Shown here piece after piece: positions 51,523-62,710 of a stretch of 64,000 bases of DNA. This stretch comes from Chamaecrista fasciculata (Eukaryota > Streptophyta > Magnoliopsida > Fabales > Fabaceae). The notes under the pieces were generated by a model, which worked only from the letters and a program-made list of their open reading frames with translations, searched no databases and was not told where the DNA came from. Both the position numbers and the translations under genes were made by a program. Each line of letters opens with the position of its first letter. Within the stretch, counting starts at the first letter, position 1. The stretch is from assembly GCA_003254925.1 (NCBI GenBank), contig QANZ01052692.1, forward strand, positions 54,672 to 118,671, read 5' to 3'.

Positions 51523-54500
51523 ATGGCAAAGAGGAAGGAGAGGCAGCTGAATCCGGAGCCTTTCGTTCCTGATGGCACTGAGTCCATCAAGTCAAAGAGT
51601 CGATCCAAGGTTCCCAAACAGCACCAAAAGGGAGAGAAGCTTATCTCTTCCAATATCAGTGCTAAAATCATGAAGGAGGCTATGCTTCAGCAGAAGGAGA
51701 TCCAGGAGGAAGACTCTGCTGCTCAAGGGAACGCTAGCAGTTCGTTCTATGGTGTTGAGGAGCCACCTAAGGTTGAGGAAGATGATGATCTTGATGAGTT
51801 TGCTGGCTTCTCTGAGACCCAGAGTCAAATTGGCGGATATGAAGTGAGTGGATTTTGAATTGAAGGTTTCCCTTGTTTATGCATTCTTTTTATTATATTG
51901 ACTGGTTGCTGCTTTACTGTTGAATTTAAAAAGCAATCTCAAATTTTAGAGTATTGAAGACAAACTGAGAGAATACACTACATATACTGCTTCCTGCTCC
52001 TTGTTTGATTTTTTTTTTTTTTTTTTTTTTTTTTNNNNATTTTTTTTTTTTTTTTTCATTTAGTGAAAAAGAAAATAGCTATACTTATTTTTTTTTTATT
52101 AAGAAGTCTGAACATACAAAGAAAATCTCTTCAGACAAATCACCTTACTTTTATAATTAGTTTAAGGGTAATTCTCAAAGTCCTTAGGTTTTAGGTTTAG
52201 CTCAAATTTAAATTATGATTACTAACTTGCTCTCTGTAATCCTTTTTTTTTACTCCTTTAAAATTAATGCAGGCTGGGAGAGCTTGGAAATATTCTTAAC
52301 TGAGAATATAGTTGTATTTTGTTTTACACATAGTATTAATGTATTATAGCATAGTAAAACTTACTCATTTTGTCCTGCATAAAATTCAGGAAGAGATTAA
52401 TGAGGAAGACGAGAGAATAATGGAGGCATTCTTGTCAACAGACCAGGGTAGACCACGAACACTTGTTGATCTCATTGTCGAAAGAATAAAAGAAAAGGAT
52501 GCAACTGTTGCTTCTGGTAAACGTCAAACTAGATCATTTTCTATTTATGGTTCGATTTTGAATGTTCTGAGAAGATTGTTTCACTTTATATCTTGTTGTG
52601 TGTGCAGAGGTGCGTCCAATACCAAAGCTGGATAAATCCATAATAGACATATACAAGGGGTATTTACAAATTCCGATTCAAACGAATATATCATTTTGTA
52701 GATTAGACAAATAATAGCATCTCTATTGAGTCCTGGATATTTTGTTTTCTCATGACGAGTCATTGCTTTTGTAATTTTTTATGCTGTAGAGTTGGGACAC
52801 ATCTTAGCAAGTATACAGCAGGAAAAGTACCTAAGGCTTTCAAACACATCCCTGCCATGCAGCTTTGGGAGGAGATCTTGTATGTAACTGAACCTGAGAA
52901 TTGGTCCCCAAACGCAATGTATCAAGCTACTAGAATATTTTCTTCTAATTTGGGTGTAAAAAAGGCTGAACGCTTCTACAAGCTTGTATTGCTCCCAAGA
53001 GTGAGAGAGGATATAAGAAAGAACAAGCGCTTGCATTTTGCTTTATATCAATCACTGAAAAAGTCGCTGTACAAACCTGCTGCATTCTTTAAGGGAATAT
53101 TATTTCCTCTATGCGAGGTATGCAATAAATTATAAGCTGTTTTTAGCTTCTGACGTTCCAAGACTCCTATAGAGTTAAGATGTCCAGGTTGTTGACTTGC
53201 AACCTGATGGTGCTGTAATAGTTTCTCTTTGTCATCTTCTGTAAATTTTAGATATTGTGATCTCCTCGTAAAATTCCCTGGAATTGGTCCATCTTATCAT
53301 ATCATATTCCAACTTCCTACATTGTAATTGTGGGAAAAAGAAGCCAGGGGGTGAGAAAATTATGAATTAACATCTATAACATATCCTTGAAGAAAATATA
53401 TCTGGAAATTGGATTATGTCTATGATGTATAGTGATAGGTTATTTGTGTCACTCTAATCTCGACAGATAGGTGAACCTTATTTGTATCATAATAATCTCT
53501 CCTCTATGAGAACATTCTCTTCTATATTCTCTTTACCATTATTGGTCATGTAAAAAGGTTTTGCCATGTCTTTTATTTTTATTTGTGAACCTTATAACAC
53601 AGATGTTAGGAACTTTATGTAAGTCAAGTCATTATATATGTGATTGTAACTTATGGTTTCTGTTTCTATATGGAACATCGTGTGGAATTTCTGACTTATG
53701 GCTTGCTTTATTAAAGCAGGATGAGATTTTGAATTTTTGATAGTTTTATGCTTTTCTTGAAACTGTGTCATAAGAGGCAGGATCTTACAATTTGATTTTT
53801 TTTTTTCTATCCCTCAACCAATCCTATGTAAGATTTCAATATTGTAAATTTTAAAAATTTTGGCAATGTCCTAATACTGTGCTATTATTGAATTCTTTGT
53901 TACTTATATATGTAAGTCTTTATCAATTGTTATATGCTTGTCTCTGGTACTATTCTTGCTTCTATGCCCTTCATCTTGTGATGTTTTAAAATAGTCTTCA
54001 TTTTACAGTCACGAACATGCACTCTCAGAGAAGCAGTCATTATTGGGAGCATTATACAAAAGGTTTCCATTCCTCCACTTCATTCAAGGTAAGTTAAGCT
54101 GGTCAATTATGCCTTTAATTTTAAAAAATTGCTGAATTGCTAGGCGTTGAATTTCTTATGCAGATTTCATTGCAGTGTTTGTTACAGTTCCCTTGGGCTA
54201 GTTTTCTGGACTTGAGATTAGGGATTATGTTCTAGCTTTTAGTATTGAAGTTTGAAGGATAGAGGGAATATGTATGATTCAGGTTACTATTTTGGGTAGA
54301 TACTTTATGCTCATTTGTTACAATGGTTACCAAGATCGCAATCTTGATCATAAGATTGGTCAATATTGCGGTTTTTTCATTTATGCCTTTGTTTTGTTCT
54401 TTTTTGGTATTTTTGGTTTGTTATCTTTGAAAATTAAGGTGAGGGGAAAATATTGAAAGTGAATGAGAAGGAATAGAAGAAAAAAAGTTAACGCTTATAT

Positions 54501-57500
54501 TTTAAATATTAATTATTAAAAATATATTTACATTCCTTTTAGGTAAAAGTCATGTGAAATTTTACATAAAAAAAATATTATAAAGTCATGTCACGAATTA
54601 TTTAAACAAAATATTTTGGGTTGGTTTCATCCTATGAAGCATGGACACTGACACAGACACGGGACACAACATAGACACGGACACACCGATACGTCAATTA
54701 TACGACACAACATATATTTATATATAATAATAATTAAAAATCCATAAATTTTAATAAAAAATTTAAAAATTACAATATTTATTCATAATATATGTCATAT
54801 ATGTTATTGTTTTCTATTATTTATCATGTTAAAGTCACAAAAAATTAATTTTAGATGTTGAAACTTATGAATATGTGTCGTATGGGTGTCGTGCCCATGT
54901 CTTATACGGCGACACGCCATTAAAATGAAGTGTCTATGCTCCATAGGTTTCATCAATAAGATTTTTGTTCTAAAAATATTTTTCATTAAAATTTTCTTTC
55001 TATAATAATTTTAAGTATGAAAAAACTCTAAATTCAAACAATTTTATATTCTTATATTCCGGAAACCATTAATATATATTCATATTTATATAGTAATAGT
55101 TATTTATTTAATTAAAACATGATAAGATTTTACTATGATACTATCTTCTATCTGGTTTTGCTATTCCATTTATATTATGCCCCTTCTGATCTTTAGCAGG
55201 ATCTCAATCTTGATAACCTTGAATGTTATTGTGATAATTGGAGGTTTTACACCTACAAATGATTTTTGATTTGATGCATCATGCATGATATGTCTGACCA
55301 AATTTGTGGACTTATTTCCAGTGTGGCGCTATTGAAGCTTGCAGAAATGGAATATTGTGGCACCACAAGGTATTTAGTGCTGTTATTTTGTCTTATAAAA
55401 TAAAGTGTAATTTGTATGAAGTTCTATTTATTGCAAAATTCATTCATTGTTCCTTTGGATTTGTTAGTGGAAAGAAAATTTAATGTGCATTATATTGAGT
55501 TGACAGCAAGATGGGTTATTAGTGAAAAGTAGTTATAAGAGTGTAGAGAACTAATGATCACTATTTTGTTGAATTCTGAGACTGAGACATTCTTGTATAA
55601 TAAATTGAGTAGAGTTGGAAATTGAGTGAGAGGTCTAAATTTGAGTGAAGGGATACTACTACTGTATAGTAAATGCCATTTTTATGTGAAAGGAACTCTC
55701 ATGAATGATTTAGCCTGGATTAAATGTATTGTGGTTATTTTAGTTAGGTTTCTTATTGCCAATATTAAGTTTCTTTTAGCGTTCAACTATTTGTACTTTA
55801 GAAGAGATGGGCTAAAATAATTAAGATGAAATGAGAATACTTACAGTCGATATTATTTATAAACATGAAGTTATATTGTTTCCTTTAGCATCCATGTGTA
55901 TTAGATTCGTTACTATATCTAGATGATTAATATTTATAATTCACCTTTGAGCGTCCATTATATATATGTTACGAAAACTAATCCCTAATATTTCACTTTA
56001 AAATCATTGCAGCTATTTTATAAAGCTTCTTTTGGAGAAAAAGTATGCTTTGCCATATCGCGTGGTTGATGCTGTTGTCGCTCATTTTATGAGATTTCTC
56101 GAGGAAACTAGGATAATGCCTGTTATATGGCACCAATCACTTCTTGCATTCGTTCAGAGGTCAGTGACTCCAGATTTCAATAATTGGTTTGTCTTTTTGT
56201 ATCTGTTGTTGCTTAATCATATTTTGAGGAGTTTAGTGCGATTTTGAGCACTCTAAGATTAACACCACCATGAGACATTGTATGCAGCAGACAGGTTAAA
56301 GAAAAAACATTGTTTAGACACTTGATGAACGTGAATAGTACTTAAAAAATTTGAGAAGATTAGTAGAATGATAAACTGGATATTTTAACTTCATGATACA
56401 ATTAAATGTTCTTCCCTTGTTGTTTTGGTTGTACATGAATAAAATAATAGAGTAACAACTGTTGGAATATATAATAATAATGATTTTGTGTGTGTGTATT
56501 TTTTTAAGAAGCATATCACTAAAAGAAAGTTTAAAAAAATTTTGTATGCTATATATACATGTGTGTGTGTGTGTGCACGCGTGCTTGTTTGTAGTGGCAT
56601 ACAGAGTTTAATCTTTAATTACTCTAATTTCTTAGTGCTTCCCCCCAAGTACTTATTACTTACAGTTTGCTCTGTGTGACTTGTAGTATGTGACATGGGC
56701 TTGCTAATAAACTGAATTTGTCTTTCTCTTTTTCTTCTTTTCCTAAGCTGTCTTTATTTGTAGCATTGATTATTCACATGTTGGCTTTTGAATCATATGC
56801 TTTGTTCATATGATACTTTCCACTAGGTACAAAAATGAACTTCAAAAGGAAGAGAAGGATAATTTAAGGGTTCTACTGGAAAATCAAAAGCATAAATTAG
56901 TGAGAACACTTCCTTGGATATTGTTTCTTTCTATATTTTAAATTTATGGGCATATCTTATTTCAATTTCTTTTACTGCAGGTCACTCCTGAAATTGCTCG
57001 GGAGCTAAACAATAGCCGTAATAGAGGTCAAAAGGAGGATGATCTTATGTCGATATATATCCTTTTCTTTTTTTCTTAAATGTCCTTCCCCACAAAAAAA
57101 TCTCCACAATTCAAAAAAAAAAAAAAACCAAAAATCTTTATTGTCTAGTGTGCCATGTGTGGAAATATTCAAAATAAGAAAATACATGTCCACTTCTATC
57201 TTGTCACTACAATTGGAATGGAAGTCTTAGAACTTTTGAGTTGTTATCCCTTTTGATTATAGACAGCAAATAAGTTATTCATTGGGTAGCAAAGACAGTT
57301 ATTACTTGTGTGGCTGAATGGATTGAAAATAAAAAAGAGAAACAATGGAGATGTTAGACATCATTATAGGCTGGATGAATCAATTTATAGAAAAAAAGTT
57401 GAGACGTAGTGGATAATTTTAAAATGAAGGACAAGAAGGATCCCTCCCTTCACAGTTCACACCAATCAGAGCCTTTGCTAGTGTAGTCCCAAAATGATCT

Positions 57501-57690
57501 CATGAAAATCAATCATGTTTCAGATAATAATTTGTATAAACAAACAAATAGGTTTTTGTTTGTTTGCATTTCTTCATTGGTTTAACATTGTTTCCTTGAC
57601 AACCCAGTACCTTCTCCAATATCTGTTATAAACAGAACTATTGAGGAAGATAGATTTGACATTCCAGATGTGCCAATGGAGGAGGACTAG
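51523..57690 (+). CDS. ENP1: Bystin (ENP1 homologue), 40S ribosome biogenesis factor
   Basis: Ten coding exons: 51523-51843, 52390-52516, 52608-52659, 52790-53117, 54009-54088, 55322-55369, 56013-56159, 56827-56899, 56981-57056, 57611-57690. Product 443 aa. Starts [20 protein letters not shown] and has an acidic middle ([18 protein letters not shown]). The bystin domain follows from about residue 160, with [52 protein letters not shown] and [20 protein letters not shown]. It ends with [15 protein letters not shown]. Bystin/ENP1 is needed for 18S rRNA processing and 40S export, in the nucleolus and cytoplasm. Nine introns interrupt the coding region: eight are GT-AG and the last is AT-AC (57057-57610). 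No disabling change seen. Confidence 0.96.
52014..52056. repeat. Poly(T) tract with unresolved bases
   Basis: T-run broken by four N at 52035-52038, in the first coding intron of bystin. Confidence 0.9.
54632..54946. mobile_element. hAT-type MITE in a bystin intron
   Basis: Ends CTATGAAGCATGGACACT and AGTGTCTATGCTCCATAG, with a perfect 8-bp duplication GTTTCATC at 54624-54631 and 54947-54954. The sub-terminal zones are rich in 'gacac' repeats. It lies in the intron between coding exons 5 and 6 and carries no gene. Confidence 0.85.
57057..57610 (+). other. U12-type AT-AC intron of bystin
   Basis: The donor ATATCCTTTT follows exon ...ATG TCG ATA T. The acceptor ends ...CCCAGTAC before CT TCT CCA ATA. 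The branch site TTCCTTGAC at 57592-57600 matches the U12 consensus TTCCTTRAY and places the branch A 11 nt before the 3' end. Joining the exons gives [18 protein letters not shown], the conserved bystin C-terminus, with frame kept to the stop. No GT-AG alternative gives this joint. It needs the minor spliceosome. Confidence 0.9.
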
Positions 57691-60600
57691 TTTATATCAG
57701 TGTATGTTTCTGCTAGTCTTGTATTGCACACTTTTGAATTTCATCTTTTCATGTATGTATAATTTATTTCTTCCTCTGATGAGTTTCATGCGTGTTTCCA
57801 TCCTGTTCTGTGTATGTGTGCTAATTTGGGCTTAATTGGTTCAGTAACACTCATCAATCAATTTATGATGGGTGGTGAGTGTAACAATTATGAACCAACG
57901 ATGAATTCTATGTCATAATCCTTAAATGTGGTGTGGTGACTTGTCGACCAATATCTTAAATTGAAATCTGAGTACTAAGTTGTCTGACATGGTTTGAGGC
58001 CTTGAGATCATTATTCTGAATTCTGATGTTAGAAATGAGATTTCTTCAGTTGAAATCTGGCAGCATTTTTGATGTAGAACAAAGAGAGAATAAGGGAGAG
58101 AATGAGAAATCAAAGGGGGAAGAAACAGAAATAGGGGAAGTAGAGAAATTGAGGGAGAAGGGAGAAATAGAGGGAGAATAGAAGAAATGAGGGAGAGACA
58201 GTAATCTAAATAATATTTTTAATCATCTGTCTCTTGTTTGATTTCTTTTTAAAATTTAAACCTTTTAGGCCTTAGGGTATGGGAGAGGTAGTTTTGGCTT
58301 TGCTTCAATTCCATGATGGAAAAAATTTAAATAAAGTTCTTTATATTTTTGCTTTAATGTTTCTTCAATTGTAAGCTTGATTTATACTCTCTTTTGCTTA
58401 TGATTAGTCATGTAAAAATATATATTTAATAATTCATATTTTTGTGATTGCATTAAATATCCAATTTTGTTGGTATTGAAGTATGTTTCTATTGCTGTGA
58501 GCATAATTTTCAATGGTTTGGCCCTACAGAGAAAATCTTTGGAGAAATGCAATAATCTGAGTTGAGGCTGGTGTTTAAGTTTCAGTGAATATGCGATCTA
58601 TTTAATTGCAATTGCTATAGGGAATTGAAATTTTGTACGAAATTTTATTGACTAATTATGTGATACTATTTTCTGATGTAAAGATAGTTTCTGTTAACGA
58701 GATACTACGCCTTCAAAAGGAGTAGAATTCTATCGGAAAATTTTCTGATTTGATAGAATTCAAGGATCCTTTTGCAATTATATTCAACTATTTTTTCTAT
58801 AGCCAGAGTCAAAGTCCTTGAAAATTTTCTGTTTTTGCATCAAAATCTCTCCCTAAAAAATAAGGAGTCAAATGCATAAAAAATTAATAGTTAAAGTCTT
58901 AAAATAGTATTTTAGCCCAAATTTGCGTTAAATTTTGGACGGAGTTCTGCCAAGGGAGCAAACCTCAGTCCTTAAATTATAAATTTTTAAATCACATAGA
59001 CCCAATCTTAAAACTCCAAACCACATAGTTCTTTTGTATAATTTACCTATCTTTAATGATTCGTCTGGCAATTTTTTCATATTGTTTCTATATTAAGATT
59101 AATTATATGACTTTTTCAAGGCTCTCTTAATTCATGTCAGTGATTTTTCAATCAATTATAAATTTATAATATCATTAACACAAATTAGCTTTCGAGATTT
59201 TCTTTTATTTTCATAGTACAAAACACATTCTTTTGTTTTTTTTTTAAATTATTCTAAACAATTGAAAAATACATTTTTAGTAACAGAATCAAGTAGTCCC
59301 GGAATATTTTCCGAAGGATTAATTTGAATGATTGCAAAGAATTTGGACCACAAAAAGGTGACTGCCAATTTGTCAAACAAAAGCCACACTTGACTCCACT
59401 TTCTGTTATTCTTCTGGTTCTCCAATCTCCACTATGCAACCCAATTACTGGTTTTCTTTCTTCTTTTTTCAGAAAACTTACTATTTAGTCTTTTAAATTT
59501 ACACCAAGTTAAGTAATCAGTTCTTGAATAATTGAAATATATGATTTGGTGCACGAAATATTTGAATTATAAACTATTTGATCCCTGAATTTGAATTAAT
59601 TTTATACTTTTTTGTCCCTGTGTAAATTCAAGACTAAATAATAAGTTGTTTTTTTTTTAATTTCTGGGCTTGAGCTTCAGTTACTCCTTCTTTAGGCTTG
59701 TGGGTCTCTCTCTTTTTGATCTGAGTACATAGAATTGGGTTATTTGTCCGTTCTTCCAGGATATATCAGGCCCATTATGAAGGATTTGGTTGATTTCTTG
59801 TTCTAATTTCAATCTTCAATGGTAGATTAGAAAAAGAAAAAAAAAATTAGTCTAACGGTATTTCTCATAGTTAGATATATATATATATATATATTTAAAC
59901 TTAGAAATCATTGAATTTCTATTCTGAGTTTTTTTTTAAAAAAAATTCTAAGATGTATCTTGAGATATGCATACAATTGCGAGGTGACATAGTTTTATTT
60001 TTTAGGTAATTTACTATTGAGAAATAATAATAAAATAGATAACTAATTTTATATACAGACGACTCAATTCAAATCGGAAAATCATATTTAAATAACTCAT
60101 TATATACTAATTGTATTAGACTATGTTAATAAAAAAAATTGTCCTAAAAAACTCCAATCTTTAATATTTGTCCAAAAAAAAAATCAATCTACAATTAACC
60201 TTTACAAAAAAAAAAAATCATTTTCAATGATGATCTATGGACTATGGTTTACAGATAACTTCTGTAAATTATTCTTCCGTGTTTAAATTATGGAATCTTC
60301 CTTCTTATTTTTAAATATGCATAAATTCTTTCAAGTTAAAAGATAACTATGAAATGCACTTTAAATAGTTTTTTATTACTATTAAAAAGCAGCTTACTGA
60401 AGAAACTCAAAAAGTTAGTTTTAAGACTTTTGTTTTTTATTTAAAATCACAACTTTAATTGGTTCCAGAATTTGAAAAGATAATTATATTTAGTATGTAA
60501 AGTACATATTTAATACTTGTTAAATTATTCGTCTTTACATAATTTAAAAGATGCAGTCCTTTTATTTTAAGAATTCTTGTACTTGTTAGCGTCAAGATTT

Positions 60601-61266
60601 GAATAATCCAAAAGCAATTAAGTGTTAAGGGAATTCCTACGCTTCTATTTATAAATAGAGCCATGATTGAATTAGTTTTGTTTATACAAATTTTTAGTTA
60701 CATAATTAATTCACGATAACTTCCTGTCTATATATATTAATATACATAATAAATACGTTAACATAAAATAAGAAACTTTTTTTTTAAAGACAGATTCTTC
60801 TCCCACACCTAAAAAAATAGGGTGTTTAATTAGTCGATGTGCTCATAAATGAATAATTAAATGATAGAAAAAAGACAAAAAGTTGGCTTTTGTTTAGGCG
60901 TGAAGCACACAAAGAGTGTTAACTATTGAGAAAATGAAAAACACAATAACATGTCCAATACAATTAGCAGATAATTGTTTTATTTTAAGTATGATATCCT
61001 GAATGGAGTTATATATATGAAAAAAAAATTTGTTAATATCAATAAAATCTATTTTAATAATCTTTACGACTAAGAGAATATTAGTATTTGCTATTAGCCA
61101 CGGGTATCGGCAGATTCTTATTAAAAAAAAAAATAAATTAGTAATTTACTTTCTAAAACATTATTGAGTTGATAATTTAATCTTGAAATATTCAAACGGT
61201 ATACTTTTAAATAACCAAATGGTATATTCTTTAACCCATTGAAATAACTAACAAATATACCATTTT
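57691..61266. other. Long intergenic stretch, no gene seen
   Basis: 57691-57840 is probable bystin 3' UTR. A purine-rich GGGAGAA tract occupies about 58080-58200. 58680-59050 has worn foldback sequence ('acggagttctgcc', 'aaccacatagttc'). 59460-59660 shows a 'tttagtc...atttggtgc' type remnant. The rest is AT-rich. No RNA gene recognised. Confidence 0.45.
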
Positions 61267-61453
61267 AACCCAGAAGTGTTTGGTGTAGTGATTGTTGAGT
61301 TATACCTTAGGTGAGAGAACCCAGATTCGATCTCTAGAGTCGACATTGTTGGGAGGGCACGACTGTTTCGTCTCTGTAGCCCGAATAGGATTAGTCTTCG
61401 CTTAGACCGTTACACGGATAGGCAGGGGGAAACCTATAATATTACCAAAAAAA
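61267..61453 (+). mobile_element. tRNA-derived SINE, second family
   Basis: Contains a B-box-like GATTCGATCTC after an A-box-like GTGTAGTGATTG, then 'ggagtcgacattgttgg' type body ('agagtcgacattgtt', 'ttagtcttcgcttaga') and an A-rich end. Flanked by the 10-bp duplication ATACCATTTT at 61257-61266 and 61454-61463. A worn relative is at 47690-47850. Confidence 0.75.
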
Positions 61454-61584
61454 ATACCATTTTGATTTTTCAAAGATTAAATTATACTTTTCAATCTTTC
61501 AATAACCGAATTATTAACTTAATAATCTTTGAAATTCTAAATTATTATTTTACTCAAAAACAAAATCACAAGGCATATGCCAAT

Positions 61585-61810
61585 GTGGGTTGACACAAGT
61601 GGTTTAAGATCCCGTCATGGGCAAGGGTTCAAATCCCCCTAAAGCCACTTAATTTCACTTGGTGGGCATCCCTCCCAAGGAGATCCTGTGGCGCCCAAGG
61701 ACTAGTTGAGTAGCTGTTCTGGGTAAAACTGCTTGCAGTTTACTTTAGACCTGTGAGTAATCCTTTTGAGTTGGGTCTCTATCAACCTCTCTGACATATC
61801 TCTACCCGAT
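61585..61810 (+). mobile_element. tRNA-derived SINE-like sequence, third family
   Basis: tRNA-like head with 'ggtttaagatcccgtcatgg' and a clear B box GGGTTCAAATCCC, followed by a GC-richer body ('ggtgggcatccctccc', 'ggagatcctgtggcgcc'). It does not fold into a full tRNA, so I do not call a tRNA gene. Ends and target duplication not resolved. Confidence 0.55.
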
Positions 61811-62091
61811 AGTTCTAGGAGTGTCTTTCTTTAGGGAACGGATCCTCTACCATACTTTTCTTGTGCTGTTTGTGCTGTAAAATGATATGAACCATTCATC
61901 AAATCTCATGGTTGAGATTGTGCCATGTGTCTAATATCATTTTTTCAGTAAATGCACCGAATCATTTCCCATTGAGACTCTTTCCCAGAAATTTGATTGC
62001 CGCTGCCATCTCTCTTATTTTTACATCCTCTTTTCATTTCTTCACTACATATAATCTCAATCATCTCTCAAGCTCGTTCCGACACTGTGCT

Positions 62092-62464
62092 ATCGACGGC
62101 CAAACGGGAATCTACATCGTGAAAGTCCCAAACGATGACCGCCGGCGCTGAAAAATGCTCGCCGATACGACCGTTACACTTGCCGAGATGACCGCCGGCG
62201 CTGAAGGGTCTCTTTTGACTGACAGTCTCATTTTCACCTTCATCGTCCTCCTCGGTGTCGCCGCCGGTGTTCTCTACACCGTATTCCACCGGAGGCGCCG
62301 AAATACACCATGGACCACATCGCCTTCAGCCGAATTGACCTCGCCTCGCCGGCCAAAATGTCGCCAGAGTCGAACATTTCCGTCAGAACGAATAACCCTA
62401 GCGACAAGATTGGATTCTTTTGGTTCTATGTACTGGAATCTAGCTATGAAAAAACTTCGTATAG
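62092..62464 (+). pseudogene. Broken NHL / LEA-2 (NDR1/HIN1-like) gene abutting a copia LTR
   Basis: Four pieces in successive frames spell an NHL protein. They are TGIYIVKVPNDDRRR (62101-62148, the 'VxVPKD' N-terminal signature), NARRYDRYTCRDDRRR (62154-62201), SLLTDSLIFTFIVLLGVAAG with VLY (62206-62274, the transmembrane helix), and EAPKYTMDHIAF with SNISVRTNNPSDKIGFFW (62292-62418, start of the LEA-2 domain). A stop and three frame changes separate them, so it cannot make the protein. The 19-base string GATGACCGCCGGCGCTGAA occurs twice (62134-62152, 62187-62205), next to two of the shifts. The domain stops where the copia LTR starts. NHL proteins are plasma-membrane proteins linked to defence and stress. 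Confidence 0.75.
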
Positions 62465-62707
62465 TTGAGGGGTATTAGATTTATGAAATAGAGCTAAATG
62501 AAACAGAGTAATTCTCATATATTGAATGAATGAAAGAAATGAGTACAGAGATGTATTTATAGACACTGCTCAATAACTAATCACGTGCTATCCTATAACT
62601 ACACTGCAGAACTAATTGTAACAAACTGAGCTGGCAAAACTAACTTATGAACTTATGCACTATAGCGTCCCAATACAGAAACTGATATGAATCAGTGAAC
62701 TAATACA
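62465..62707 (-). mobile_element. 3' LTR of a Ty1/copia retrotransposon
   Basis: Read on the minus strand it starts TGTATTAG directly after a polypurine tract (GGGGGGATAATAG) that follows the pol stop codon. The other end is placed at CCCCTCA (base 62465) by the TG...CA rule; that boundary is approximate. It contains ordinary AT-rich LTR sequence. The second LTR lies beyond the window, so age and target duplication cannot be read. Confidence 0.65.
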
Positions 62708-62710
62708 CTA

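Noticed and set aside
61585..61810. tRNA gene
   Set aside because: The B box is good, but acceptor and anticodon stems do not form, and a non-tRNA body follows; better explained as a SINE.
62068..62289. 73-codon minus frame over the NHL remnant
   Set aside because: Shadow of the plus-strand NHL pieces; acidic composition comes from reversed CG-rich codons.
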